A DNA stretch of 64,000 nucleotides from Peribacillus deserti (GCF_002863585.1 NZ_PGUY01000062.1:124001-188000); one strand, 5' to 3'; shown: positions 18,468 through 28,310, counted from the stretch's first letter. A program made the numbers and translations. The notes: a model not told the origin generated them from the letters alone.

Positions 18468-19727
18468 ATGTCATTAAAAGCTAAACTTGGCCGTTTAAAG
18501 GGGCATATGAACCTGCCGCAGGAAGAGCATCCCCTTCCTGTGGCAGAACAGCAAGTCATACAGACAGAACCCCTGGAGATTCCTTTTCTGGAAAAATGGA
18601 CTGAGAATGATACCCATGTATATAAAATGGAAGATGAGTATTGTTTTATTAGAGAAGTTCACTATGATATGGATCATCAGCACGGGATTTATACATTACA
18701 CGATGCAAAGAAGGCGGTCGAAGCCTGGAACGAGGTCGATTACAGCCATCCTCTGTCTTCAAAGGGCATCCAGGCAGAGGAAATGTTCTTTTTTGATACC
18801 GAAACCACTGGCCTTGGTGGAGGAACGGGAAATACCATTTTTATTCTTGGATACGCCTTTTTCACAGACCGCGGGGTAACGGTAAGGCAGCACATTCTTC
18901 CTAACCCAGGTGCGGAAATTCCTCTCTATCAGAGCTTCTTGGAAAAAGTAAATTACAATACACTGGTCACATATAACGGAAAAGCGTTTGATTGGCCTCA
19001 GCTTAAGACCAGGCATACGCTGATCAGGGAGCATGTTCCTAAACTGCCCCAGTATGGTCATTTTGATTTATACCACGCCTCACGAAGGCTGTGGAAAAAC
19101 GACCTGGAGAAAGTTAAATTAATAAACGTGGAGAAAAATATTCTGGGTATTGAGCGGCAGGACGATATGCCTGGATACCTGGCCCCATATATATATTTTG
19201 ATTATCTAGAGAGAAAAGATCCTAAAGGTTTATTTGGCATTATGAAACATAATGAAATAGATGTGCTTACTCTTATTACTCTATATACCCATCTTTCCGT
19301 GCAGCTGCTGCAAAAAGAAGGCTCAGACCTTTCATCCTATGAAGTAGCCAGATGGTATCTAGGACTCGGGGAGAAAGAAACAGCCATCAAAGCGTACAAT
19401 AAGGTGTTAGAGGCAGACAATGCTGTGCAGCGCATATCAGCCCTCCATGCCCTCGCATTTCAATGGAAGAAAAACAGGGAGGAAGAGAAGGCGCTGAATG
19501 CATGGCATAAGGTTGCCGAGGAGGGTATTTTAAAGGAGCAAATCGAAGCTTGTATTGAACTGGCGAAGATCTACGAACATTCACAAAAGAACTATGTCAA
19601 GGCTATCCAGGTAACTCAGAATGCGTTGTCTCTTTTTCCTCCAGACCAAAAGGAAAAAAAGGCTGCTGCAGACTTGAAATGGAGACTGGTCAGGCTTTCT
19701 AAAAAAGCTGGCCATACTAAGGAATAA
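18468..19727 (+). CDS. mrfB: Exonuclease MrfB (YprB)
   Basis: This 419-residue protein partners MrfA. The RNase H-like exonuclease domain (about 100-290) has the DEDDh first motif FFDTETTG with D110 and E112. Further acidic residues lie in TYNGKAFDWPQL (about 165-176) and HNEIDVLTL (about 262-270). The C-terminal part (about 300-400) is helical and TPR-like (ARWYLGLGEKETAIKAYNKV). In B. subtilis it is a metal-dependent exonuclease needed for mitomycin resistance. The 154-bp gap to mrfA has no strong terminator, so co-transcription is likely. Confidence 0.92.
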   Translation: MSLKAKLGRLKGHMNLPQEEHPLPVAEQQVIQTEPLEIPFLEKWTENDTHVYKMEDEYCFIREVHYDMDHQHGIYTLHDAKKAVEAWNEVDYSHPLSSKGIQAEEMFFFDTETTGLGGGTGNTIFILGYAFFTDRGVTVRQHILPNPGAEIPLYQSFLEKVNYNTLVTYNGKAFDWPQLKTRHTLIREHVPKLPQYGHFDLYHASRRLWKNDLEKVKLINVEKNILGIERQDDMPGYLAPYIYFDYLERKDPKGLFGIMKHNEIDVLTLITLYTHLSVQLLQKEGSDLSSYEVARWYLGLGEKETAIKAYNKVLEADNAVQRISALHALAFQWKKNREEEKALNAWHKVAEEGILKEQIEACIELAKIYEHSQKNYVKAIQVTQNALSLFPPDQKEKKAAADLKWRLVRLSKKAGHTKE

Positions 19728-19832
19728 CCGCATGTAAATATCTTCACAAAATCCCAAAAAGTAATTGTCGCAATTTGTTAAAGTGTGTAAAATATAAACG
19801 AAAATATACTCATTCATCAAGCGGGGGCTATC

Positions 19833-19931
19833 ATGTATAAAGCGATCTTAGTTTTGTTTTTTGTTGTTGTTTGTTTAACGGCGGTTGTATTTTCCACTCT
19901 GAAGGATAACTTCTACTCATTTTTGCTTTAA
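19833..19931 (+). CDS. 32-residue putative membrane peptide
   Basis: This short frame starts at ATG 19833 behind GCGGGGG, about 6 bp upstream. The peptide is MYK, then a hydrophobic span of about 18 residues (AILVLFFVVVCLTAVVF), then a polar tail STLKDNFYSFLL. This is the layout of single-pass small membrane peptides common in sporulating Bacillus. It lies between mrfB and cotD on the same strand. The function is unknown, and it could be a chance frame. Confidence 0.5.
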   Translation: MYKAILVLFFVVVCLTAVVFSTLKDNFYSFLL

Positions 19932-19987
19932 AATAGGGCAATTAACCAGTACACGAACGTCCTGTTCATCATAATCTGTAATTGTAA

Positions 19988-20590
<603 letters not shown>

Positions 20591-20591
20591 T

Positions 20592-20622
20592 AATTAAGGG
20601 CTGAAAAGCCCTTAATTTTTTA
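20592..20622 (+). terminator. Terminator of cotD
   Basis: AATTAAGGGCT pairs with AGCCCTTAATT over a GAAA loop and is followed by T. Confidence 0.88.
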
Positions 20623-20648
20623 TATTCCCACAAAGAGAAGAGGCTGCT

Positions 20649-21197
20649 ATGATAAAAAATATCTTTATTACTGGCTATAAGGGATTTGAATTGGGGATAT
20701 TTAAAAGAGAGCATCAAGGCGTCGATTACATAAAAAAAGCAATTAGAAACCATCTGCTGAGTCTAATTGAAGAAGGTCTGGAATGGGTGCTGATTTCAGG
20801 ACAGCTGGGAACCGAATTATGGGCAGCCGAAGCTGTCTTTGAGCTGCAGGAGGAATATACAAACTTAAAAATTGCGGTGCTGACCCCGTATCTTGATCAA
20901 GAGGCGAACTGGAATGAAACCAATAAGGAATACTACGAATCCATATTGGCCCAGTCCGATTTTGTAGACTCTATTTCTAAAAAACCATATGAAAGTCCGC
21001 AACAGCTAAAAACAAAAAACCATTTCTGCATAAAAAAAAGTGATGCATTGCTAATATTTTACGACGAGGAACGTGAAGGCTCTCCTAAATTCATTTATGA
21101 GGATGCCAGGGCTTATGCTGATTCACATCCATACCCAATTTACCAGATCACTTTTGACGACCTGCAGCAGATTGCTGAAGAGGATCAGTGGGAGTAA
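20649..21197 (+). CDS. ypsA: YpsA, SLOG-superfamily cell division protein
   Basis: The 182-residue Rossmann-like protein has an N-terminal [13 protein letters not shown] and the SLOG nucleotide-binding turn [15 protein letters not shown] at about residues 54-68. Later come [10 protein letters not shown] and the [19 protein letters not shown] segment near 140. In B. subtilis YpsA affects cell division and responds to oxidative stress, and it is conserved next to gpsB, as here. The biochemical activity is unknown; nucleotide binding is inferred from the SLOG family. GAAGAGG precedes ATG 20649. Confidence 0.9.
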   Translation: MIKNIFITGYKGFELGIFKREHQGVDYIKKAIRNHLLSLIEEGLEWVLISGQLGTELWAAEAVFELQEEYTNLKIAVLTPYLDQEANWNETNKEYYESILAQSDFVDSISKKPYESPQQLKTKNHFCIKKSDALLIFYDEEREGSPKFIYEDARAYADSHPYPIYQITFDDLQQIAEEDQWE

Positions 21198-21284
21198 TTT
21201 AAATATTAAAATTGACAAATCCCTATATTTTTGAAAAAATAAAGTAAAATTAAATGCTTCGTGAAAGTTCTGAGGTGAAGTCTT

Positions 21285-21596
21285 ATGCTATCTGATAAGA
21301 TCAAATTAACAGCAAAAGATATTCTTGAAAAAGATTTTAAAACGGCAATGCGCGGATATAAGCCGGAAGATGTAGATCAATTTCTGGATCTGATTATAAA
21401 GGATTACGAAACCTTTCATCATGAAATTGAAGAATTGAGGCAGGAAAACCTGCGGCTGAAAAAACAGACGGAGGATACATCGAGAAGACCTGTTGCACCA
21501 GCACCGGCCCCCGGACCTGGTACAACCAACTTTGATATCCTGAAGCGGCTGTCTAATTTAGAAAAACATGTATTTGGGAATAAACTGTTCGATTAA
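21285..21596 (+). CDS. gpsB: Cell division adaptor GpsB
   Basis: GpsB is a cytoplasmic adaptor that docks PBP1 (product of ponA, about 12 kb upstream) and coordinates septal and lateral wall synthesis. The 103-residue protein has the DivIVA-like N-terminal domain ([12 protein letters not shown], then [13 protein letters not shown]), a coiled coil to about residue 70, an Ala/Pro linker ([11 protein letters not shown]) and the C-terminal trimerisation helix [20 protein letters not shown] lies before ATG 21285. A TTGACA at 21212-21217 may be its -35 element. Confidence 0.95.
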   Translation: MLSDKIKLTAKDILEKDFKTAMRGYKPEDVDQFLDLIIKDYETFHHEIEELRQENLRLKKQTEDTSRRPVAPAPAPGPGTTNFDILKRLSNLEKHVFGNKLFD

Positions 21597-21609
21597 GATT
21601 ATTTTACCA

Positions 21610-21638
21610 TTGCAGTAGTGACTTATATTGTATATAAT
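21610..21638 (+). promoter_or_regulatory. Promoter of rnpB
   Basis: TTGCAG (21610-21615) and TATAAT (21633-21638) are separated by 17 bp, placing the start site at about 21645-21651, right at the beginning of the RNase P RNA. Confidence 0.8.
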
Positions 21639-21650
21639 AACTATTGTCAT

Positions 21651-22070
21651 GTTCGATGACGTTCGGGTAATCGCTGCAGCAGCTTATGCTACGCTGTAGA
21701 GGAAAGTCCATGCTCGCACAGGCTGCGATGCCTGTAGTGTTCGTGCCTAGCGAAGTCATAAGCTAGGGCAGCTGGGTGTATACTCGGCTGACGGCTGGGA
21801 AAGCACCTAAGTCAGTTTCCTGATATGGTGCCGGTACCTGTAAAAGTGCCACAGTGACGTAGCCTTTCTAGAAATGGAAAGGGTGGAACGAGGGTAAACC
21901 CCACGAGCGAGAAACCCAAATTTAGGTAGGGGAACCTTCTCAATTGGAAATGAACAAAGAGAAGGACGGATATATTTATATCCGTAGATAGATGATTGCC
22001 GCCCTGGTACGAGACATTTTTGTCGTTATTAGTACCTAGGAACAAAACATGGCTTACAGAACGTTATCAA
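21651..22070 (+). ncRNA. rnpB: RNase P RNA, type B
   Basis: This is the catalytic RNA of ribonuclease P, which matures tRNA 5' ends. Conserved blocks are GTTCGGGTAATCGCTGCAG near the 5' end, GAGGAAAGTCCATGCTCGCA (21712-21721 region), CGAGGGTAAACCCCACGAGC (about 21889-21908) and the 3' CTTACAGAACGTTATCAAAC. The 5' GATGACGTTC pairs with 3' GAACGTTATC to form P1. The layout is that of Bacillus B-type RNAs. It lies between gpsB and ypsC as in B. subtilis. The ends are estimates within a few bases. Confidence 0.95.
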
Positions 22071-22107
22071 ACTGCTTTATTTTTTGAATTATAAATGCTG
22101 CATACAG

Positions 22108-22137
22108 AGCTCTCCTGTCTAAGGGAGAGTTTTTTTA
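22108..22137 (+). terminator. Terminator of rnpB
   Basis: CTCTCC pairs with GGAGAG over an 8-base loop, followed by seven T. Confidence 0.8.
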
Positions 22138-22301
22138 TGGTACATAGGGAAAGTACATAGAGACCTTTTATTTTAGCTGGAAAGAAGCATATTAATAACC
22201 AGGAAGAACATTGGAATTTATGATCTTGGATATTACATGCCCTTCGCAAGAGAAGCGTTGAAAAGGAAGTGCTCTGATTATTATTCTAGGTGGGTGGATC
22301 A

Positions 22302-23438
22302 ATGAGTAAATTTACATTAGCTGCCACTGCGGCAATGGGTTTAGAATCCCTCGTAGCGAATGAACTAAAGGATCTTGGCTATGAATGTCAAGCTGAAAAT
22401 GGACGTGTTCTTTTTAAAGGTGATGAAAAAGCCATCGCGCGAACAAATTTATGGCTTCGCACGGCAGACAGAGTCAAGATAATAGTAGGTGAATTCCCGG
22501 CAAAAAGTTTCGAGGAGCTGTTTGAAAACACAAAAAGATTAAATTGGGAAGATTATCTGCCTGAAGACGCAGAATTTCCTGTGTCCGGCAAATCGGTTAA
22601 ATCTGAATTGTTCAGCGTGTCCGACTGCCAGGCAATTGTAAAAAAAGCAATTGTGGAAAGACTTAAAAGCCGCTATAAGACTGTGTCATGGTTTCAGGAA
22701 ACAGGACCTCTTTTTAAAATTGAGGTTTCTTTATTGAAAGATAAAGCTACTTTGACCATCGATACCAGCGGTGCAGGCCTTCATCGCAGGGGTTATAGGG
22801 CCGGGCAGGGTGAGGCACCTATCAAGGAAACATTGGCTGCTTCTTTGATTAAGCTGACTAACTGGCACCCTGACCGTCCTTTTGTTGATCCATTCTGCGG
22901 GTCTGGGACCATCCCGATCGAAGCTGCAATGATCGGCCAAAATATAGCACCGGGCTTCAACCGGGAGTTTGTGTCAGAATCATGGGGATGGATCTCACCA
23001 GATATTTGGGAAGACGTACGCATGGAAGCTGAAGATACCGCTAAATATGGTCAACCTCTCGATATAAGTGGTTTCGATATTGATCACAAAATGGTGGAAA
23101 TCGCGAAGCAAAACAGTATGGAGGCTGGGTTTGGCGAGCTGCTGGAATTCAAGCAGATGCAGGTAAAGGATTTCACGACAAAAAAAGAATATGGCGTTAT
23201 AGTTGGAAATCCTCCATATGGAGAACGTCTGGGAGATAAACCCGCAGTTGAACACATGTACCGTGAAATGGGAAAAGCATTCAGCAGGCTCGATACCTGG
23301 TCCGTGTATATGATCACCTCTCATCCAGACTTCGAGAAACATTACGGGAAACAGGCAACAAAGAAAAGGAAATTGTTCAATGGTTTCATCCGTACAGACT
23401 ATTATCAATTTTTTGGCCCGAGACCGCCAAGAAAATGA
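22302..23438 (+). CDS. ypsC: Putative 23S rRNA methyltransferase YpsC (RlmL-type)
   Basis: The 378-residue SAM-dependent methyltransferase has an N-terminal ferredoxin-like/THUMP RNA-binding region (about 1-155). The catalytic domain follows, with motif I DPFCGSGTIPIEA near residue 190 and the N-methyltransferase motif NPPYGERLG near 305. By family it should methylate a guanine N2 in 23S rRNA, but the exact site is not shown here. ATG 22302 is preferred to GTG 22290 because AGGTGGGTGG overlaps the GTG. It lies downstream of rnpB, as in B. subtilis. Confidence 0.9.
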   Translation: MSKFTLAATAAMGLESLVANELKDLGYECQAENGRVLFKGDEKAIARTNLWLRTADRVKIIVGEFPAKSFEELFENTKRLNWEDYLPEDAEFPVSGKSVKSELFSVSDCQAIVKKAIVERLKSRYKTVSWFQETGPLFKIEVSLLKDKATLTIDTSGAGLHRRGYRAGQGEAPIKETLAASLIKLTNWHPDRPFVDPFCGSGTIPIEAAMIGQNIAPGFNREFVSESWGWISPDIWEDVRMEAEDTAKYGQPLDISGFDIDHKMVEIAKQNSMEAGFGELLEFKQMQVKDFTTKKEYGVIVGNPPYGERLGDKPAVEHMYREMGKAFSRLDTWSVYMITSHPDFEKHYGKQATKKRKLFNGFIRTDYYQFFGPRPPRK

Positions 23439-23515
23439 GTTAGAATGGAATAGAGCAGTATCATCCTGCATAAAATGAGAATATCGTTCATTTTACCTGC
23501 AGAGGAGTGCTGGCC

Positions 23516-23683
23516 TTGCAAGAACAATATATTAATTTTGAATTAATATCAAAAGCGATCCAAACCACTTTTGATAAGCTGAAAGAAGAAGAGCCGTACA
23601 ATCACAGGAGCCTTACTGACTTGATGGAAGCGGAGAGAAATTTAAATCAAGCTTTATCCTTTCATCTTCAAGCAAAAATATAA
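23516..23683 (+). CDS. Small conserved-looking protein of unknown function
   Basis: This 55-codon frame starts at TTG 23516, preceded by AGAGGAG at 23501-23507. The peptide looks real: soluble, acidic and helix-prone (SKAIQTTFDKLKEEEPYNHR, then LMEAERNLNQALSFH), with no low complexity. It lies 77 bp after ypsC and ahead of a weak terminator. I do not recognise a family. Confidence 0.6.
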   Translation: MQEQYINFELISKAIQTTFDKLKEEEPYNHRSLTDLMEAERNLNQALSFHLQAKI

Positions 23684-23693
23684 GTAAGATGAG

Positions 23694-23716
23694 TGCGCTT
23701 TTGGGCGCATTTTTCT
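23694..23716 (+). terminator. Weak terminator before ypvA
   Basis: TGCGC pairs with GCGCA over a 6-base loop, followed by TTTTTC. The stem is short. Confidence 0.5.
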
Positions 23717-23784
23717 TTTGATACAAGTGTTTCATTTACTTGATTTGTGTAACAAACAGAACAGGGAGTAAAAGGAGAGTACTA

Positions 23785-25698
23785 ATGGCACAATCATTTC
23801 CATTCGCTATAACGAAGACCGACTCATTCTACGATAAACTGTCAGAGTGGATTGGCGATGTTTTTTACGATATCCTTCCAGAAAAAGGATTTGAGCTGAG
23901 GGATGAACAGGTTTTTATGGCCTTTCAGCTTGAGAAAGCTTTTAAAGAGAAAAAAATAATGTTCGCTGAAGCGGGAGTAGGCACTGGTAAAACCATCAGC
24001 TATCTTTTATATGCCATCTTTTATGCCCGATATTTTAATAAACCAGCCATCATTTCATGTGCAGACGAAACTCTCATCGAGCAGCTGGTAAAAAAAGAAG
24101 GCGATATTTCCAAACTGGAGAAAGCATTGGGGATTGAGGTGGATGTAAGACTAGCAAAATCTCATGAGCAATACTTATGCCTCAATAAGCTCGACCTTGC
24201 TGTAAATCATGTAGACTCAGAAGCCATTGACCAGGTATTCGAAGAACTGCCTAAATTTGTTCATCAAGGTTCTTCCATGGCAGCCTACGCTCCATATGGA
24301 GACCGTAAAATGTACTCTTATGTGAATGACGAAGAATGGAGCAAGATTAACTGGGACAGCCTCCAAAGCTGTTTTACTTGTGAACAGCGCCACCGTTGCG
24401 GCCAAACGCTTTCACGTGATTTCTACCGGAAATCGAGTGACTTAATCATTTGTTCCCATGATTTCTTTATGGAGCATGTCTGGACTAAAGAGTCCAGAAA
24501 AAGAGAAGGACAGCTTCCGCTTCTGCCCGAATACAGCTGTGTGGTATTTGATGAAGGGCATTTGCTTGAGTTTTCTGCCCAAAAAGCCCTTACTTATAGA
24601 ATTGCTGAGAATACCATTTCGTCCGTACTCGACAGACTCTCCGCAAATGATATAAGAGATGAAACTCTCTATGTCATCGATGAGATATTAGAAATTAATC
24701 AGAAGTTTTTCAGCGAACTCAACCAGCAGGCAACCGAAGTAAAGGGTTCTAATAGACTGCAGATTGACTTGAATCCATCCATCATTTCTCTAGCCAGCCA
24801 TTTCAATGAGAAAATACAGGAGCTTGAAGACAATCTAGTATTTGATGCTGAAATGTATACCATTAATGATTATCAGCTTAAAGTAACTGAGGAGTATCTA
24901 GAAGGACTTTCCTATTCACTCTCTTTGCTGTTAAAAGAAAGACAGGCTGTTGTCTGGTTTGAGCAGGAAGGGATTTCGAGAACATTGGTAATCATGCCAA
25001 GGCTCGTTAAAGATATATTAAGTGAACAGGTATTTTCACAAAAAGTACCATTTATATTTTCTTCGGCTACGCTATCAGACAATAAATCTTTTGATTATAT
25101 TGCAGAAAGTCTGGGAATCCAAGAATATCTAAGTTTCTCAGTGGCTTCTCCTTTCGACTATGAAGAGGTGATGAAGATTTCAACACCGGTAATTCAGACG
25201 AACGAGGAAAAGCTTGTATATACGATGAAAGCTTTAGGAGAATCGGGAGGGTCGTCCCTGGTATTATTTAACTCTAAAGAAGAACTCCTATGGTTTAAGG
25301 AAAATGTACACAAAGATCTGCCCTTTAATATCTATTATGAAGGGGATGCTGAGATCAGCGATCTAGTTCGTACCTTTCAGAAAGAGGAAACGTCTGTTCT
25401 TTGCTCATTCCATCTCTGGGAAGGACTTGATATTCCAGGACCTTCACTGTCCAATGTTGTGATCTTCTCATTGCCTTATCCTCCAAAAGATCCAGTTTTT
25501 GAGGCAAAAAGACAGGCTGTAAAAAATCCATACCTTCAGGTGGATCTTCCTTATATGCTCTTGAGGCTGAGACAGGGGATCGGCAGACTGATAAGGACCA
25601 CGGATGATAGGGGCACAGTGCATATCCTCCTGCCTGCTGAATTGAATGAAGCTGCAAGGAGCAAGATAGAGGAAATCCTCCCTGTCACCCCAAGTTAA
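23785..25698 (+). CDS. ypvA: DinG/XPD-family helicase YpvA
   Basis: The 637-residue SF2 helicase has Walker A EAGVGTGKT (62-70), a DEGH box near 257 and motif VI RQGIGRLIR near the end. Four cysteines at 132, 196, 199 and 205 (LCLNKL, CFTCEQRHRC) have the spacing of the XPD/DinG iron-sulfur cluster, so a 5'-3' DNA helicase is expected. There is no exonuclease domain, unlike DinG at the window start. ATG 23785 follows AAAGGAG; the frame extends to 23740 but without a binding site. The biological role is unknown. Confidence 0.88.
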   Translation: MAQSFPFAITKTDSFYDKLSEWIGDVFYDILPEKGFELRDEQVFMAFQLEKAFKEKKIMFAEAGVGTGKTISYLLYAIFYARYFNKPAIISCADETLIEQLVKKEGDISKLEKALGIEVDVRLAKSHEQYLCLNKLDLAVNHVDSEAIDQVFEELPKFVHQGSSMAAYAPYGDRKMYSYVNDEEWSKINWDSLQSCFTCEQRHRCGQTLSRDFYRKSSDLIICSHDFFMEHVWTKESRKREGQLPLLPEYSCVVFDEGHLLEFSAQKALTYRIAENTISSVLDRLSANDIRDETLYVIDEILEINQKFFSELNQQATEVKGSNRLQIDLNPSIISLASHFNEKIQELEDNLVFDAEMYTINDYQLKVTEEYLEGLSYSLSLLLKERQAVVWFEQEGISRTLVIMPRLVKDILSEQVFSQKVPFIFSSATLSDNKSFDYIAESLGIQEYLSFSVASPFDYEEVMKISTPVIQTNEEKLVYTMKALGESGGSSLVLFNSKEELLWFKENVHKDLPFNIYYEGDAEISDLVRTFQKEETSVLCSFHLWEGLDIPGPSLSNVVIFSLPYPPKDPVFEAKRQAVKNPYLQVDLPYMLLRLRQGIGRLIRTTDDRGTVHILLPAELNEAARSKIEEILPVTPS

Positions 25699-25730
25699 AT
25701 AAAAGGTAAGGCCAATAATCCGGCAGTAAG

Positions 25731-25766
25731 GGAGATAAAATAAATATGATTTTATCTCCTTTTTTC
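25731..25766 (+). terminator. Terminator of ypvA
   Basis: GGAGATAAAAT pairs with ATTTTATCTCC over a 7-base loop, followed by TTTTTT. A very similar stem recurs at 26420-26443. Confidence 0.85.
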
Positions 25767-26431
25767 TGTCGAGATAATCTCGGCGACTATTTTTCCGGAT
25801 ATAAACAAATCAATACAGCGCTGGCCGATAATCTGCACTGTATAGGCGAGCCCTGCATGGTTTTCTGTAATAGGTCAAAGCGCTGACATTAAAAAGGGGA
25901 TTCCCGCTCGGCGATAAGCATATTCCTTAAAAGAAAAGCATAAAGACTGCTGGATAAGCATAAAGCACTAAACATAAGCATAGGAAGAAGACAGATAATC
26001 ATAAACAGTGAAAACATAAGCATAAACCCGCGAAACCTAAGCATAAGTCTTCAATATATAAGCATATCTCCATAGAAGGTAAGCATAAACCCTATTCCGT
26101 GGTTCTAAATCCTTTACTTTTAATTAAAACCCCATCCAAAAACCCTGTTTTTCCAGAGCTGGGGAGACAAGCTGCAAAAAAGTTACTTAGATTGATGTTT
26201 TATCAGCAAAAATACATATTTATTGGAAAAAACGACCACATTTTCCCCAGTGTTCTGAGTGTTAGTTCAACGGCAGCTGAGTACGCAAAACTGAATAAGA
26301 AATACTAAATTCGATTTTAAAAAAAGAATTGTAAACGGTCCATTTATAATCTATTTAATCATGGGTTCTCTTTCCTAAAGAATCAGTTTCAACATAGAAT
26401 TCCTTTTTTCACAAGCTGGGAGATAAAAATA
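25767..26431. other. Intergenic region holding heptamer array 2
   Basis: The array occupies 25916-26087, preceded by CCCGCTCGGCG. A 200-bp tail with GAGCTGGGGAG and GCTGCAAAAAAGTTA (about 26157-26190) is shared with the region after array 3. No gene is supported; the frame at 26099-26308 has no ribosome binding site. The end of the region has an inverted GGAGATAAAA/TATTTTATCTCC pair overlapping the 3' end of the small gene that follows. Confidence 0.7.
25916..26087 (+). repeat. Phased AAGCATA array 2 (9 units)
   Basis: Units begin at 25916, 25936, 25956, 25976, 25997, 26018, 26039, 26060 and 26081, with steps of 20, 20, 20, 21, 21, 21, 21 and 21. Eight are exact AAGCATA and most extend to ATAAGCATA; the fifth is AATCATA. 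It is a diverged copy of array 3 (44439), with one additional 20-bp unit. Confidence 0.88.
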
Positions 26432-26581
26432 CTATTTTATCTCCTTTTCTTCGTCGCTGCCTTTAAGTTCTGAGCATGTATAACACAGCAACTCTGATTT
26501 ATTATTGATGACACCATCCAGAAAGCCGTCACGGCAGTATATATTTTTGCCGCAGCTAGAACATCTGCCAGCCAATTCCAT
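26432..26581 (-). CDS. 49-residue zinc-ribbon-like protein
   Basis: The frame starts at ATG 26581 behind GAAGGAGA at ideal spacing. The peptide has two CxxC pairs, CSSC at 7-10 and CYTC at 33-36, with a further Cys at 16, separated by GKNIYCRDGFLDGVINNKSE. The tail is acidic (SDEEKEIK). The pattern predicts a small zinc-binding fold. Its promoter would lie in the divergent gap with ypwA. I do not recognise a named family. Confidence 0.72.
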   Translation of the reverse strand: MELAGRCSSCGKNIYCRDGFLDGVINNKSELLCYTCSELKGSDEEKEIK

Positions 26582-26763
26582 AATTCCAGTCTCCTTCGAG
26601 TTTTTAGAAAATACATTTTATTCTTACATTACAGTTAAGTATAAAATAAAAATATGATAAAATACATTAGGAACCGATGCGAGGGGAATCGCTCCGCGTA
26701 AATGGCTTTACAGCTGCTCGAGTACATATAAAAAAAGAAGCAGCAAATGAAGGGGGAAAAGAA

Positions 26764-28284
26764 ATGACTGAAAGTACACAGAAATTAGAACAGGACTTTC
26801 TGGAATATGTAAAAAAAGTATCTGCATATAATGAAGCGCTTGGACTGATCTTTTGGGATTTGCGGACTGGTGCTCCTAAAAAAGCTGTAGAACAGCGTTC
26901 ACAGGTGATCGGCATTTTATCTTCCGAAGTGTTTGCTATGTCAACAAGTGAGCAGATGGCTGCCTTTATAGCAAGGCTTTCAGAGGCAGAAGTATTTAGA
27001 TCCTTGAGCACAAGCACACAGAAAATCCTTCTTGAATGCAAAAAGGATTACGAACGAAATAAGAAAATACCGGCAGCGGAATACAAAGAGTATGTTGTCC
27101 TTCAATCAAAAGCTGAGTCCGTATGGGAAGAAGCGAAAGCAAAATCTGATTGGGAATTATTTAAGCCATACTTAAAGAAGATTGTAGACTTTAATAGACG
27201 TTTTGTTACATATTGGGGATATGAGGGCAATCCATACAATACATTGCTGGATATGTATGAGCCCGGGGTGACAGTGGAGGTTCTGGATCAGGTATTTGGG
27301 GAATTGAGAAAAACGATTGTACCGCTTGTTAAGGAAATAGCCGAATCAGATCATAAGCCGGAAACCAACTTCTTATATAACTTCTTTTCAAAAGAAGACC
27401 AAAAGGCGTTCAGTCTCGATGTCTTAAGGGAGCTTGGCTATGATTTCGAGGCTGGCCGGCTTGATGAGACCGTTCATCCATTTGCGATTGGCTTGAATCC
27501 CGGCGATGTAAGGGTGACAACCAAATATGATGAAAATGATTTTAGAACGGCTATCTTTGGTACCATACATGAGTGCGGACATGCCATATATGAGCAGAAT
27601 ATCTCAAGCGACTTAATTGGCACCCCTCTAGCTGATGGTACATCAATGGGTATTCATGAATCTCAGTCGCTTTTCTTTGAAAGCTTTATTGGCCGAAATT
27701 TTTCTTTCTGGAAAAAACAGTACCCGCTTCTTCAAGAATATGCGGAAACTCAATTTAAACATATTGAGCTGGAAGATTTTTATCGTGCGATTCACGAATC
27801 CAAGCCTTCCCTAATTAGAATTGAAGCGGATGAGTTAACATACCCGCTTCATATTATGGTGCGTTACGAAATCGAAAAGGCTTTATTCAATAATGAATTA
27901 GAAGTAGAGCAGCTTCCAGAAGTGTGGAATCAAAAATACGAAGAATATCTCGGAATACGCCCTGATCAAGATGCCAATGGCGTACTACAGGATGTACATT
28001 GGGCAGGAGGAAGTTTCGGTTATTTCCCATCGTACGCTTTAGGATATATGTATGCAGCCCAAATAAAGAATGCCATGCTTAAGGATCTTCCAAACTTTGA
28101 TGAGCTATTGGAACAGGGTGGAATTCAGCCTATTAAAAATTGGCTCACTGAGAATATCCACCAATATGGAAAAATGAAACAACCATTGGAAATTCTTCAG
28201 GATACAACAGGAGAAGGCCTGAACGCAAGCTATTTAATAAATTATTTAACAGAGAAATACGGTAAAGTATATCAGCTGGCCTGA
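26764..28284 (+). CDS. ypwA: Carboxypeptidase, M32 (Taq) family
   Basis: This 506-residue metallocarboxypeptidase removes C-terminal residues from peptides in the cytosol. The zinc-binding HECGH (His269, Glu270, His273) is intact. The family motifs HESQS (about residue 297), HPFA near 240 and HWAGGSFGYFPSY near 415 are present. ATG 26764 is chosen because GAAGGGGGAAAAG lies just upstream and the length fits B. subtilis YpwA (501). The longer frame from 26677 lacks a binding site. It is a single-gene unit. Confidence 0.94.
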   Translation: MTESTQKLEQDFLEYVKKVSAYNEALGLIFWDLRTGAPKKAVEQRSQVIGILSSEVFAMSTSEQMAAFIARLSEAEVFRSLSTSTQKILLECKKDYERNKKIPAAEYKEYVVLQSKAESVWEEAKAKSDWELFKPYLKKIVDFNRRFVTYWGYEGNPYNTLLDMYEPGVTVEVLDQVFGELRKTIVPLVKEIAESDHKPETNFLYNFFSKEDQKAFSLDVLRELGYDFEAGRLDETVHPFAIGLNPGDVRVTTKYDENDFRTAIFGTIHECGHAIYEQNISSDLIGTPLADGTSMGIHESQSLFFESFIGRNFSFWKKQYPLLQEYAETQFKHIELEDFYRAIHESKPSLIRIEADELTYPLHIMVRYEIEKALFNNELEVEQLPEVWNQKYEEYLGIRPDQDANGVLQDVHWAGGSFGYFPSYALGYMYAAQIKNAMLKDLPNFDELLEQGGIQPIKNWLTENIHQYGKMKQPLEILQDTTGEGLNASYLINYLTEKYGKVYQLA

Positions 28285-28310
28285 GTCTTTAAACCCTTGA
28301 AGCATAAGAA

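Noticed and set aside
25916-26087. Possible CRISPR array
   Set aside because: Repeats are only 7-9 bp, the spacers about 13 bp, and there are no cas genes; the structure is not CRISPR.
26099-26308. 69-codon frame after array 2
   Set aside because: No ribosome binding site; the parallel region after array 3 does not preserve it.
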